Origin: Oscillibacter sp.
Lineage (GTDB): Bacteria; Bacillota; Clostridia; Oscillospirales; Oscillospiraceae
Direction: 5' to 3'
Assembly: GCA_020025475.1 (NCBI GenBank)
Contig: JAHHSA010000004.1
Location: 1-64,000 of the forward strand
Length of the DNA: 64,000 bases
In this document: in pieces, positions 53,299 through 62,921 of the stretch
Layout: each line of letters starts with the position of its first letter
How positions within the stretch are numbered: the stretch's first letter is position 1
The notes under the pieces: model-generated
Told to the model about the DNA's origin: nothing
Databases searched by the model: none
The model's input: the letters and a program-made list of their open reading frames with translations, nothing else
Translations under genes and position numbers: made by a program

Positions 53299-54420
53299 AT
53301 GAAAAAGCTGTTGTGCGGTTTGCTGGCATCACTCTTGCTTTGTACCGGCGTCCGGGCAGTGGATCTCTCAGCGCCATCGGCGCTGCTGATGGAGAAAGAA
53401 ACGGGAACCATACTGTATGAAAAGGACTCCCACGCCAAACTGGAACCTGCCAGTGTCACCAAAATCATGACCATTCTGCTAACCGTGGAGGCCATGGACC
53501 AGGGTGTGCTGACACCGGAGACGCTGATCTCCACCTCCAGCCACGCCTGTTCCATGGGCGGCAGCCAGATCTGGCTGCGGGAGCGGGAGCAGATGTCCGC
53601 CGGCGATATGCTCAAGGCAGTCTGCGTAGTCTCCGCCAACGACTGTGCGGTTGCCCTGGCAGAGCACATTGCAGGCAGCGAAGAGGCGTTCGTCGACCGC
53701 ATGAACAAGCGGGCAGCTGAGCTGGGTATGGAGGACACGCACTTTGTCAATGCCACCGGGCTTCCGGCCCCCGGCCACCTGACCTCTGCGCACGACATTG
53801 CCCTCATGAGCCGGGAGCTGATTTTGCACCATCCCTCCATCCGGGAGTACACCACCATCTGGATGGACACCCTGCGGGGTGGTGCTTCCCAGCTGGTGAA
53901 CACCAATAAACTGATTCGCTTTTACCAGGGGGCCACAGGCCTGAAGACCGGGTCTACGGATGCTGCCCGATACTGTCTCTCCGCCACAGCCGAGCGGGAT
54001 GGAATGGAGCTGATCTCCGTGGTGCTGAAGGCTCCCACCTCCCAGCAGCGCTTTGACGACGCCCGTGCCCTGCTGGACTACGGATTTGCCTCCTATGCCC
54101 TCCAACAGATCCAGCCCGAGACGCCGCTGGCTCCCATTCCGGTTCGTTTGGGCACACAGGCACAGGTGATGCCGGTTCTGGGAGAGGGCAGTGCTTTGCT
54201 GCTGGAAAAAGCGCAGGCCGGTTCCCTGGGTCAGACCGTCACCATGACAGAGTGGGTGGAGGCCCCCGTGGAGAAGGGACAGCGGCTGGGGACCCTGTCA
54301 GTGGCCAGTGGAAACACCGTGCTGGCGGAGATCCCTCTGGTGGCGGAAGCCGCCGTTCCGCGTCTTACCTATGGTCAGTTACTGACCCGGCTGCTGCACA
54401 AAGCTTTTCTGGGAAAGTAG
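53299..54420 (+). CDS. D-alanyl-D-alanine carboxypeptidase (DacF/PBP5-like)
   Basis: A 373-residue exported low-molecular-mass penicillin-binding protein that trims terminal D-Ala from peptidoglycan stem peptides. A signal peptide covers residues 1-20. The SxxK motif with nucleophile Ser52 is in PASVTKIM, SxN is in VVSANDCAVAL, and KTG is in TGLKTGSTDAA. The C-terminal PBP5-type beta domain (about 270-345) and a possible amphipathic anchor (YGQLLTRLLHKAFLGK) follow. In spore formers this family includes DacF and DacB; I cannot choose between them and a vegetative DacA. GAGGGGGGA precedes ATG 53299. Confidence 0.94.
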   Translation: MKKLLCGLLASLLLCTGVRAVDLSAPSALLMEKETGTILYEKDSHAKLEPASVTKIMTILLTVEAMDQGVLTPETLISTSSHACSMGGSQIWLREREQMSAGDMLKAVCVVSANDCAVALAEHIAGSEEAFVDRMNKRAAELGMEDTHFVNATGLPAPGHLTSAHDIALMSRELILHHPSIREYTTIWMDTLRGGASQLVNTNKLIRFYQGATGLKTGSTDAARYCLSATAERDGMELISVVLKAPTSQQRFDDARALLDYGFASYALQQIQPETPLAPIPVRLGTQAQVMPVLGEGSALLLEKAQAGSLGQTVTMTEWVEAPVEKGQRLGTLSVASGNTVLAEIPLVAEAAVPRLTYGQLLTRLLHKAFLGK

Positions 54421-54463
54421 GTTCTTTTTTCCATACATTGGGCGCTTGAACGACCGTTTGTGC

Positions 54464-54492
54464 TTGCCCTGTTTCTGGGAAAATGATATACT
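54464..54492 (+). promoter_or_regulatory. Promoter of pgi
   Basis: TTGCCC (54464-54469) and TATACT (54487-54492) are 17 bases apart, 55 bases before the start codon. Confidence 0.72.
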
Positions 54493-54546
54493 CAGGTGGA
54501 TGATATGCAGCGGCCAGGCCGCTTACAAAAGAAAGGAACGATACCT

Positions 54547-55881
54547 ATGTTGGACGTCAAACTGTTTCAGATGAAGAGCTTCCTCCCCATGCCCTATGAG
54601 GATGCGCTCTCTCCCCGACTGAAGCGTGCACATGAGAAGCTGCAAAACGCCTCCGGTGTCGGCGGCGAGTTTACCGGCTGGGTGCACCTCCCCCGCGATT
54701 ACGACCGGGAGGAATTTGCCCGGATCCAGGCTGCCGCCGCAAAGATCCGCAGCGACTCCAAAGCCCTGGTAGTCATTGGTATCGGCGGCAGCTATCTGGG
54801 TGCCCGCGGCGTCATCGACTGCCTGTGTTCCCCCAACTATAACCTGAAGAAGAAAGATACCCCTAACGTCTACTTCGCGGGCAATGGCCTCAGTGCCGAT
54901 GCGCTGCAGGAAATTCTGGATTTGGTGGAAGACGTGGACTTCTCCGTCAACATCATCTCCAAGTCCGGCACCACCACCGAGCCTGCCGTGGCTTTTCGTT
55001 TCTTCCGGGAAGCGCTGGAAAAGAAGTACGGTCATGAGGGGGCCAAGTCCCGCATCTACGCAACCACCGACAAGGCCCGGGGTGCCCTCAAGTCCCTGGC
55101 TGACGCTGAGGGCTGGGAAACCTTCGTGGTGCCTGATGACATCGGCGGCCGGTACAGCGTGCTCACCGCAGTGGGTCTGCTGCCCATCGCTGTCACCGGT
55201 GCGGATATCACGGAGCTGATGGCCGGTGCAGAGGATATGATGAAGCTGTGTGAAGACGGTTCCTACAACTGCCCCGCCTGGCGCTATGCTGCTATCCGCT
55301 ATGAGCTCTACCGCTCCGGCCGTCCCATTGAGCTGCTGGCCTGCTACGACCCCGCTTTCCGGTTCATGACCGAGTGGTGGAAGCAGCTCTATGGCGAGAG
55401 CGAGGGCAAGGACGGCAAGGGGCTGTTTCCCGCCAGTGTGGAATTCACCGCAGACCTCCATTCCATGGGGCAGTACATCCAGGACGGCAAGCGCATCATG
55501 TTTGAGACCGTGGTCCGTCTGGGTGATTCCGACCGCCAGCTGTGCGTCCCCGCAGACGAGGCCAACGGCGACGGGCTGAACTTCCTGGCCGGAAAGAGCA
55601 TGGACTACATCCGCTCCCGCGCCATGGACGGCACCCTGCTGGCCCACACCGAGGGGGGTGTCCCCAACATCATTGTGGAGGTGGACGGCAAAACCGCCCG
55701 CAACCTGGGTCAGCTGATCTACTTCTTTGAGTACTCCTGCGGCCTGTCCGGATATCTGCTGGACGTGAACCCCTTTGACCAGCCCGGCGTTGAGGCATAC
55801 AAAAAAAATATGTTTGCTCTGCTGGGCAAGCCCGGATACGAGGACCGCAAGGCGGAATTGGAGTTGAAACTGAATAAATAA
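54547..55881 (+). CDS. pgi: Glucose-6-phosphate isomerase
   Basis: A 444-residue enzyme interconverting glucose 6-phosphate and fructose 6-phosphate, of the short Firmicutes type. Phosphate-binding VIGIGGSYLGARG and ISKSGTTTEPAVAFR are present. The first signature region DDIGGRYSVLTAVGLLP, catalytic Glu in the NFLAGKSMDYI/EFTADLHSMGQY region and the C-terminal GYLLDVNPFDQPGVEAYKKNMF with the active-site Lys follow. ATG 54547 follows AAAGGA at proper spacing; the longer frame has no homology. A single-gene unit. Confidence 0.97.
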   Translation: MLDVKLFQMKSFLPMPYEDALSPRLKRAHEKLQNASGVGGEFTGWVHLPRDYDREEFARIQAAAAKIRSDSKALVVIGIGGSYLGARGVIDCLCSPNYNLKKKDTPNVYFAGNGLSADALQEILDLVEDVDFSVNIISKSGTTTEPAVAFRFFREALEKKYGHEGAKSRIYATTDKARGALKSLADAEGWETFVVPDDIGGRYSVLTAVGLLPIAVTGADITELMAGAEDMMKLCEDGSYNCPAWRYAAIRYELYRSGRPIELLACYDPAFRFMTEWWKQLYGESEGKDGKGLFPASVEFTADLHSMGQYIQDGKRIMFETVVRLGDSDRQLCVPADEANGDGLNFLAGKSMDYIRSRAMDGTLLAHTEGGVPNIIVEVDGKTARNLGQLIYFFEYSCGLSGYLLDVNPFDQPGVEAYKKNMFALLGKPGYEDRKAELELKLNK

Positions 55882-55995
55882 CGAATTTGGCCGCTGTAAA
55901 ACGAAAGTTTTTGCACCCGCCAACCGTTTTCCTGTATGTCCCACAGGTTGCTGTCAATATATATATTAAACAAAGATTCCATCACCGATTTAGCA

Positions 55996-56024
55996 TTGTC
56001 TTTTCTTTGTGGATATGGTATTCT
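55996..56024 (+). promoter_or_regulatory. Promoter of the small P-loop gene
   Basis: TTGTCT (55996-56001) and TATTCT (56019-56024) are 17 bases apart, with TGG directly before the -10. Confidence 0.65.
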
Positions 56025-56091
56025 TAAGACATCAAAGCAGAGGGGTTATACATTTCCCCATCGTTCCAAATAATGAACAGGAGTGATTTAT

Positions 56092-56502
56092 ATGGTCAGA
56101 CTTATTATGGGCATTAAGGGTTCCGGTAAGACCAAGCAGCTCATCGAACTGATCAACAACGCTGCGAAGGACGAGCCCGGCAACGTGGTTTGCATTGAGG
56201 CCAATCGCAACATGACTTTCGATATTGCCAATCAGGTTCGTCTGATTGATGCTCAGGAGTACACTCTTGACAGCTACGAATCTTTCCGCGGCTTCATCAG
56301 CGGCCTGTATGCCGGAAACTATGATATCTCCCAGGTTTTCATTGACAATCTGTGCAAGACCATCGGCTGCGACGTTGACGCTGAGACCGAGAAATTCCTG
56401 AATTGGCTGGATCTGTTTGGTGAGAAGAACAACATTAAGTTCACCGTCACCGTCTCCGGTGATAAGGACCTGGCTCCCGAGGGCATGAAGAAATACATGT
56501 AA
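56092..56502 (+). CDS. Small P-loop protein of unknown function
   Basis: A 136-residue protein with a Walker A motif GIKGSGKTKQL at residues 6-16. ISQVFIDNLC (about 80-90) could serve as a Walker B-like strand with one Asp. It lacks further ATPase motifs, so it is a minimal NTP-binding protein. Related short proteins in clostridia are often annotated only as hypothetical or twitching-motility-like; I do not infer motility. ATG 56092 is chosen because AGGAG lies 8 bases upstream. It has its own promoter and a perfect terminator, and codon bias is strong, suggesting real and possibly high expression. Confidence 0.85.
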   Translation: MVRLIMGIKGSGKTKQLIELINNAAKDEPGNVVCIEANRNMTFDIANQVRLIDAQEYTLDSYESFRGFISGLYAGNYDISQVFIDNLCKTIGCDVDAETEKFLNWLDLFGEKNNIKFTVTVSGDKDLAPEGMKKYM

Positions 56503-56510
56503 TTGTTTTT

Positions 56511-56546
56511 AAAAAGAGCTCACATCAGCTGATGTGAGCTCTTTTT
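56511..56546. terminator. Bidirectional terminator
   Basis: AAAAGAGCTCACATCAGCTGATGTGAGCTCTTTT, a perfect palindrome with T runs. It lies between the P-loop gene (plus) and the convergent SLH/GH gene (minus). Confidence 0.95.
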
Positions 56547-56614
56547 TGCATAGAAATACAAAAAAGCATCCGGCAGCGGACAGATCATCCTCCGCTGCCG
56601 GATGCCATTTTCGC

Positions 56615-58126
56615 TTATTTCAGGCCGGTAAGCAGAGCGGGAGACATCCCGGAAAGCTCTCCGAAGCACACCTGATTGGCACCAAACAGACGGCCCAGCA
56701 GAGCCCTCTGTTGGACGCTGTCCGCATCCGGATACCAGACCGTCCACTCTTTGCGGCCCTGCTTTGCCAGCAGGTAGGAGCAGCCATAGCGCTGAGAGTA
56801 ATACTGCTGGGTCTTCTCCTCTGCCAGCAGCGCATCCACTTCCAGGCCCGTGAGCGGATCTGCCTGCTGCGTATGGTTCCAGGCATTTGCCGTCGTGGTT
56901 AGCCAGAGACTCACCTTAGCCATATCCACCCCGCTGTCGCGCAGTTTACGCAGACCGTAGTAGACGTTCTCCACCGGCTGAATAGGTGCCACGGGAATAA
57001 TGCCGGTCTCCTGCACATCCGAGGCCGCCCGAAGCACAAGACGGTCTGCGTAGCGGCTGATGCCGGCATAGTCATAACCCTGATAGGACTGTTCTGTCCA
57101 GTCAGGTGCCTCAGCTGCCACATACAGCAGCTTACTGCCCAACATTTTCTTGAGTGCTGCCGTCAGCAGATTGAGGGGCTGGCAGGTCTTGCCGGAGCGG
57201 AGCTGTGGAATATCCAGAAACACGCCGTCATAGCCGCCCTGGACCATTGCCAGATTCAATGCAGAAGCCGTGCTCTCGGCATCTCCTCGATTGAAAACAT
57301 TGGCGCTGCCAGTGACACGGAGCAGGATTTTGGCATCGCCGGTGGCTGCCCGGACGGCAGACACCTCTTCGGAACTCATACCGCCGACCACACGGGCAGG
57401 TGCTCCGGAGATCAGCTGGGCATTGCCTACAGCCAGGGTGGTAAAGCCGTTAAGCTCCGGCAGCGCAGTGGTTTCGGTGAGGACCCCCATTCGCTCCGTC
57501 TTGCTGCTTTGCAGCTTATCATAGAGGCGCATCAGAATAACGGCGCACTGTTCACGGGTGGCCAGCTTCTCCGGAGAGAAGGTGGTCTTGGATGTGCCAT
57601 TCACCAGACCCATGTCCCAGGCCATGGTGATATAGCCCCGGTTGGTGTCCACATCGGTAAATGGGAGGGGCAGCTCCTGGCTCAGTCCGGAAATAGGCGC
57701 ATAGCCCAACCCCCGAATCAGCGCAGCCGCCAGTTCTTCCCGGGTGAGGGAATCCCCAGGCCGGAACTCTTCGGTCTGGACCGTCACAGCACCATGGCTC
57801 AGTGCCGCCGCCACAGAGGGCGCATACCACGCATCGGCGGGTACATCGGTAAAGGGGAGGGCGTCTGTCTCTTCCGGTGCCCAGCCAAAGAGCCGGCAGA
57901 GCACCACCGCAAAGCCGCCCCTGGTCATAGGCTCCCCCACGCCGAAGCGCGTGGCAGACTTGCCCTGGAAAAGGCCAAGATCCGCACAGCGGAGGATGGA
58001 CTGCGCTGCCCAGTAATTAACGGGAACATCCGTGAACCGTGCGGCGGAAGCCGGTAGGGTCAGACCTGTGAGCAGCATGGCGCAGAGCACCAGACTTGCA
58101 AGCAGGCGTTTGAAATCTCGTTTCAT
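56615..58126 (-). CDS. Exported SLH protein with GH18-like TIM-barrel domain
   Basis: A 503-residue protein. A signal peptide (about 1-28, ending TLPASAA) is followed directly by three SLH motifs (about 29-200; YWAAQSILRCADLGLF, WYAPSVAAALSHGAV, ITMAWDMGLVNGTSKTTFSP). Residues about 215-503 resemble the glycoside hydrolase 18-like domain of spore-germination and wall hydrolases, with MVQGGYDGVFLDIPQL at the usual DGxDxDxE position. The catalytic DxE there reads LDI without Glu, so it may bind rather than cleave glycan (inference). ATG 58126 or 58129 could be used after AAAGGAG. Unlike the other two SLH proteins in the window, its SLH region is N-terminal. Confidence 0.88.
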   Translation of the reverse strand: MKRDFKRLLASLVLCAMLLTGLTLPASAARFTDVPVNYWAAQSILRCADLGLFQGKSATRFGVGEPMTRGGFAVVLCRLFGWAPEETDALPFTDVPADAWYAPSVAAALSHGAVTVQTEEFRPGDSLTREELAAALIRGLGYAPISGLSQELPLPFTDVDTNRGYITMAWDMGLVNGTSKTTFSPEKLATREQCAVILMRLYDKLQSSKTERMGVLTETTALPELNGFTTLAVGNAQLISGAPARVVGGMSSEEVSAVRAATGDAKILLRVTGSANVFNRGDAESTASALNLAMVQGGYDGVFLDIPQLRSGKTCQPLNLLTAALKKMLGSKLLYVAAEAPDWTEQSYQGYDYAGISRYADRLVLRAASDVQETGIIPVAPIQPVENVYYGLRKLRDSGVDMAKVSLWLTTTANAWNHTQQADPLTGLEVDALLAEEKTQQYYSQRYGCSYLLAKQGRKEWTVWYPDADSVQQRALLGRLFGANQVCFGELSGMSPALLTGLK

Positions 58127-58129
58127 CAT

Positions 58130-58405
58130 CGTTCTCCTTTGATTCTTATATTGTTCCAGGAGTTCATTTCACAGCGGAGTTTCGGTCAGCATCCAGTGCC
58201 GCGTGTGTCTCCGCACATCTCCTGCCCGATTCTCTCATCCTGCGCAGTGCGCAGGACACAAAGCTTTCCCAAAGGGCTTTAGCCAGGAAATCAGGATCAT
58301 GGGGAATTCGTGGACATTGTAGCAAAAATCCCGCTCCACGTCAAACAAAGCTGGTCGAAACGCGGCAAAAGCTTTGAAATTCAACCGGTTTGGCCGTTAT
58401 TTCCC
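58130..58405. other. Divergent intergenic region, no gene seen
   Basis: About 275 bases between the SLH/GH18-like gene and the recJ promoter. It holds a perfect short hairpin CCTGCGC-ACT-GCGCAGG near 58240-58256. No ORF with a ribosome binding site is visible. Confidence 0.5.
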
Positions 58406-58434
58406 TTTACCTGAGAGCGCATTTATGCTATGAT
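58406..58434 (+). promoter_or_regulatory. Promoter of recJ-relA
   Basis: TTTACC (58406-58411) and TATGAT (58429-58434) are 17 bases apart, with an extended TGC before the -10. The leader to recJ is about 100 bases. Confidence 0.75.
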
Positions 58435-58542
58435 AGATTAGTTATGATAGGGTCTTCTCCAGCAGCTGTAAAGCTGCTGCCCACGGGAGGTTTTTCCCCG
58501 CCGGAAGACCGACACTTTCTGAATGAAAGGAGGGGACAGCCC

Positions 58543-60648
58543 TTGAAATTCAAGAAATGGAACATCGGAACCCCCGACCCCCAAGATGTCGAACGTCTGC
58601 GGGGCGCAGGCTATCCCGCCTTGCTGTCCACCGTGCTGGCTGCACGGGGCATCACCACGCCGGAAGCGGCGGCCCTGGCTCTGGACCGGGAACAGCGACT
58701 CTCCCTCTCGCCCATGCTGATGCGGGACATGGACCGTGCGGTGGAGCGCATCCACCGGGCAATCGCAAACCATGAAACCATTGCCGTGTTCGGCGACTAC
58801 GACGTGGATGGCATTACCTCCACCGTCATTTTGATTGACTACCTCAAAAGCTGCGGTGCACACTGCCTGCGGTACATCCCACGGCGCATCGAGGACGGCT
58901 ACGGTCTATCCTGCGATGCCATCCAATTTCTCCGGGATCAGGGTGCCACGCTGATGATCACCGTGGACTGCGGTATCACCGGTGTGGAGGAAGTGGCTTT
59001 CGCCTCCTCCATCGGCATGGATACCGTGGTAACGGACCATCACGAATGTCAGGATGCCCTGCCGCCTGCTGTGGCAGTGGTAGATCCCCATCGATCCGAC
59101 TGCTCCTATCCCTTCAAGCACCTGGCCGGCTGCGGCGTGGCACTGAAGCTGGTGATGGCGCTGGGTGGAGAAAACCGGGAGGACGCCCTGTTCTCCCGCT
59201 ACTGCACTCTGGCCGCCATCGGCACCGTGGCAGACGTCATGCGGATGGAAGGGGAGAACCGGACGATTGTCTCCTGCGGTCTGGATGCCCTGCCCCACAC
59301 AGACTTCGTGGGCATTCACGCCCTTTTGAAAGAGACAGGGCTGCTGGACAAACCCGTCACCTCCATCCAGATTGGCTTTGTACTCTCTCCCCGCATCAAC
59401 GCCGCCGGCCGGATGGGCGGAGCGGACCTGGCAGCGGATCTGTTGGAGACCTCCGATCCCGCCCGGGCGGAGCTGCTGGCCCGGGAGCTGTGCGAGTTGA
59501 ACAGAGAGCGGCAGGCCGTGGAACAGGCTATCTGTGCTGATGCGGTGGGTCAGATCGGTTCTCTCGGCGCCGAGGAGCGCAGTGCGCTGGTGTTGGCCAG
59601 TGAAAACTGGCACCAGGGCGTAGTGGGCATTGTTGCCTCCCGCCTCAGTGAAAAATACTCCTGCCCCAGCTTCATGATTCATTTGAAGGACGGCATGGGC
59701 AAGGGCTCCTGCCGCTCTTACGGCGGCTTCAACCTGTTTGCGGCTTTGGAATCCTGCGGCGACCTGTTGGAGGGCTTTGGAGGCCATGAGCTGGCTGCAG
59801 GCTTCTCCATTGCCGAGAAGAACATTCCCGCTTTCCGGGTCCGCATGAATCGCTGTGTCCGCACTGCCACCGGCGGTGAGCTGCCGGTGAGTTCCCTGGA
59901 TGTGGACACTCCCATCCTCTCCACCGCCGATATGACCCTCAGCGAGGTGGAGCATCTGAGTCAGTTGGAACCCTATGGTGCTGGCAACCCCCGTCCATCC
60001 TTTGCGCTGCTGGGCGCTACAGTGGATGCCTTGCAGTCTGTGGGGCAGGGCGGCCGCCATCTGAAGGTACGGCTTTCCAAGGGGCTCTGCCGGTTTGAAG
60101 GCATCTTCTTCTCCCAAACGCTGGAGGAGTGCGGCGTAGCCCCCGGCAGCCGGGTGGACGCAGCCTTCTATCTCCAGGCCAATACCTTCCGGGGCACCAC
60201 TACGCTGCAGCTGCAGCTGATCGATCTGCGCCCCTCTCTCACTCCCAGCCGCCATGAGGCCATGGATCTGGCGCTTTTGAAGCGTCTGATCTCCAATGCA
60301 CCGCTTACCGAACAGGAGATCTCCCGCCTGGGGGCCTCACGGGATCAGTTTGCGTCCTGCTGGATTGTTCTCCAGCGCCGTCTCCGGACCGGAAAGCAGG
60401 TGACAGACCTGCTGCCCTGCATTCGGAAGTGGGCCGCCGAGGCCGGCGGCAGCGAGAGTTTTTTGCGTACCGCGCTGGCCCTTGCTGTGTTCCAGGAGCG
60501 GGGACTCATCTCCGCCTGCTGGCAGGGTGATCAGCTCTCCCTCTGCCTCAACCCCTTGCAGGGCAAGGTAGACCTGTTCGCCTGTCCCTATCTCCTTCGG
60601 CTGAAAGGCCGCGGAAATGTCAAAAATCGAGGTGATCAGCCTTGTTAA
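58543..60648 (+). CDS. recJ: Single-stranded-DNA-specific exonuclease RecJ
   Basis: A 701-residue 5'-3' exonuclease of recombination and repair, in the DHH phosphoesterase superfamily. DHH motifs are FGDYDVDGITST (about 83-94), DCGI and TDHHE (about 164-168). The DHHA1 domain includes SENWHQGVVGIVASRLSEKY and GGHELAAGFS, followed by an OB-fold region. The start is TTG 58543: AAAGGAGGGG lies 7 bases upstream and the protein then begins LKFKKWN, the family start. Codons upstream of it have no homology. Its stop lies inside the next gene (7-base overlap). Confidence 0.95.
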   Translation: MKFKKWNIGTPDPQDVERLRGAGYPALLSTVLAARGITTPEAAALALDREQRLSLSPMLMRDMDRAVERIHRAIANHETIAVFGDYDVDGITSTVILIDYLKSCGAHCLRYIPRRIEDGYGLSCDAIQFLRDQGATLMITVDCGITGVEEVAFASSIGMDTVVTDHHECQDALPPAVAVVDPHRSDCSYPFKHLAGCGVALKLVMALGGENREDALFSRYCTLAAIGTVADVMRMEGENRTIVSCGLDALPHTDFVGIHALLKETGLLDKPVTSIQIGFVLSPRINAAGRMGGADLAADLLETSDPARAELLARELCELNRERQAVEQAICADAVGQIGSLGAEERSALVLASENWHQGVVGIVASRLSEKYSCPSFMIHLKDGMGKGSCRSYGGFNLFAALESCGDLLEGFGGHELAAGFSIAEKNIPAFRVRMNRCVRTATGGELPVSSLDVDTPILSTADMTLSEVEHLSQLEPYGAGNPRPSFALLGATVDALQSVGQGGRHLKVRLSKGLCRFEGIFFSQTLEECGVAPGSRVDAAFYLQANTFRGTTTLQLQLIDLRPSLTPSRHEAMDLALLKRLISNAPLTEQEISRLGASRDQFASCWIVLQRRLRTGKQVTDLLPCIRKWAAEAGGSESFLRTALALAVFQERGLISACWQGDQLSLCLNPLQGKVDLFACPYLLRLKGRGNVKNRGDQPC

Positions 60649-62858
60649 ATTTGGATATACAGGCCCAGTATAGCCATCTGGAAGAAACCATTCGCAGTTA
60701 CAACCCCTCCGCTGACTTTGCCCAGATTCAGGCAGCGGCAGAGCTGGCCTACCGTGCCCACGACGGCCAGCGCCGCAAGAGCGGTGAGCCCTATATTATT
60801 CACCCCCTGGCCGTAGCCCAGATCGTAGCGGAGGAGCTGAAACTGGACTCTGAGTCCATCTGCGCCGCTCTGCTTCACGATGTCATCGAGGACACCCCAT
60901 GTACCCACGAGGAGATCGCCAAGGCCTTCTCTCCCACCATTGCCAACCTTGTGGAAGGCGTCAGCAAGCTGACCCGGATTCAGTACGCCACCAAGGAAGA
61001 CGAACAGATGGAGAACTTGCGGAAGATGCTCATTGCCATGAGTAAGGATATCCGCGTAATTCTGATTAAGATTTCCGACCGTCTCCATAATATGCGGACC
61101 ATGGAGTATCAGTCACCCTCCAAGCAGAAGCAGAAGTCGTTGGAGACCATGGAGATCTATGCTCCCATCTCCCACCGCCTGGGTATGCAGCGTATCAAGT
61201 GGGAGCTGGAAGATCTGTCCCTCAAATATCTGGACCCTGTGGCCTATGACGAGATTGTCTCCCGTCTGGACGCCAAACGCCCGGAGTACGAGGCCTTTAT
61301 GGCCCGCACCAGGGCACAGGTGGACGCGCGGCTTAAGGATATGAACATCCATCACACGATCTACGGCCGCATGAAGCACCCCTATTCCATCTACCGCAAG
61401 ATGTTCAGCCAGAACAAGAACATGGATGAGATCTTCGATCTGTTTGCCTTCCGCGTGATCGTGGACAATGTGGGCGACTGCTACAATGTTCTGGGTGTCA
61501 TCCATGATATCTATACTCCCATCCCCGGCCGGTTCAAGGATTATATTGGCACCCCCAAGCCCAACGGTTACCAGTCTCTCCACACCACCGTCATGGGCAC
61601 CGACGGCATTCCCTTTGAGGTCCAGATTCGGACCCAGGAAATGCATGACATTGCCGAATATGGTGTTGCGGCCCACTGGAAATACAAGCAAAACGGCCAG
61701 GGCAGCGGAACGGAAGGCAAATATGAGTGGGTGCGGCGCCTGCTGGAAAACCAGGAGGGCGCTGACGCAGAGGAGTATATTCACTCCCTGAAAATTGATA
61801 TGTTCGCCGACGAGGTGTTTGTCTTCACTCCCAACGGCGATGTGCAGAACCTGCCCGCCGGAGCAACCCCCATTGATTTTGCCTATGCCATTCACTCAGC
61901 GGTAGGCAACCGGATGGTGGGTGCCAAGGTCAACGGACGCATTGTGACCTTTGACCGCCAGCTGAAAAACGGCGACATCGTGGAGATTCTCACCTCCAAG
62001 AACGCCAAAGGGCCCAGCCGTGACTGGATGAAGATTGCCAAGAGCAATGAGGCCCGCAGTAAGATCCGCCAGTGGTTCAAGAAGGAAAAGAAGGAGGAGA
62101 ACATTGCCAACGGCCGCTCCTCCTTTGAGTCCGAGCTCAAGCATTGCGGCATCTCCATGAAGACGGTCCTGGACCCGGAGAATCTGCCCATTCTGCTGAA
62201 AAAGGTGAACTGCGCCACTTTGGAAGAGATGTACGCAGCCATCGGCTACGGCGGCTTCTCCGCCCAGAAGGCAGTCAGCCGCATGCACGGTGAGCTCCAG
62301 CGCATTGAAAAGCAGCACCAGCAGGAAAAACAGGTGGATGTGCCTGTGGAAGGGAAACCGGATGTCATGCGCCCCGCAGTGCCCAAGCGGTCCAAGAGCG
62401 AGCAGGGCATTATTGTGGAGGGTTTGGACAACTGTCTGGTGAAGTTCTCCAAATGCTGTACTCCCGTCCCCGGCGATGACATCATTGGCTTCATCACCCG
62501 TGGCTACGGGGTGTCCGTGCACCGGTGTGACTGTCCCAACGCCTCAGAGGAGAAGCGCCATATGCCGGGCCAGGAGGGTCGGTGGATTAAGGTCACCTGG
62601 GGCAAGGACACCAATGAGAGCTATCCCACCGTGCTGGAAGCTGTCTGCAAAGACCGCATGAACCTGATTCTCGATATCTCCGCAGCCCTGGCCTCCACCA
62701 ACACCAGCGTCTGCGGTCTGAACTCCAGGAGCACAGAGGACGAATTTGCCATCATCCGTCTGGAGATTCGCGTCCGGGACGATCAGCATCTGAAAGCCCT
62801 GATGAACAAGCTTCACCAGATTTCCGGTGTGCTCAAGATCACCCGTCCTTCCGGCTGA
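60642..62858 (+). CDS. relA: Bifunctional (p)ppGpp synthetase/hydrolase (RelA/SpoT family)
   Basis: A 738-residue stringent-response enzyme. The hydrolase HD domain (about 30-180) has LLHDVIEDT and ISDRLHNMRT. The synthetase domain (about 220-340) has YSIYRKM and GYQSLHTTV. The TGS domain (MFADEVFVFTPNGDVQNLP...) and a C-terminal zinc-finger/ACT region (KFSKCCTPVPGDDIIGF, then an ACT domain) follow. Both catalytic domains look intact. The start is TTG 60642, with GAGGTG 7 bases upstream, and it overlaps the recJ stop, implying coupled translation. Confidence 0.96.
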   Translation: MLNLDIQAQYSHLEETIRSYNPSADFAQIQAAAELAYRAHDGQRRKSGEPYIIHPLAVAQIVAEELKLDSESICAALLHDVIEDTPCTHEEIAKAFSPTIANLVEGVSKLTRIQYATKEDEQMENLRKMLIAMSKDIRVILIKISDRLHNMRTMEYQSPSKQKQKSLETMEIYAPISHRLGMQRIKWELEDLSLKYLDPVAYDEIVSRLDAKRPEYEAFMARTRAQVDARLKDMNIHHTIYGRMKHPYSIYRKMFSQNKNMDEIFDLFAFRVIVDNVGDCYNVLGVIHDIYTPIPGRFKDYIGTPKPNGYQSLHTTVMGTDGIPFEVQIRTQEMHDIAEYGVAAHWKYKQNGQGSGTEGKYEWVRRLLENQEGADAEEYIHSLKIDMFADEVFVFTPNGDVQNLPAGATPIDFAYAIHSAVGNRMVGAKVNGRIVTFDRQLKNGDIVEILTSKNAKGPSRDWMKIAKSNEARSKIRQWFKKEKKEENIANGRSSFESELKHCGISMKTVLDPENLPILLKKVNCATLEEMYAAIGYGGFSAQKAVSRMHGELQRIEKQHQQEKQVDVPVEGKPDVMRPAVPKRSKSEQGIIVEGLDNCLVKFSKCCTPVPGDDIIGFITRGYGVSVHRCDCPNASEEKRHMPGQEGRWIKVTWGKDTNESYPTVLEAVCKDRMNLILDISAALASTNTSVCGLNSRSTEDEFAIIRLEIRVRDDQHLKALMNKLHQISGVLKITRPSG

Positions 62859-62921
62859 TCAGCGGCTCCGGCTGTGGATATTGCATTTTGATTTTTCATT
62901 ACAAAACAAAGGAGAACGCCT

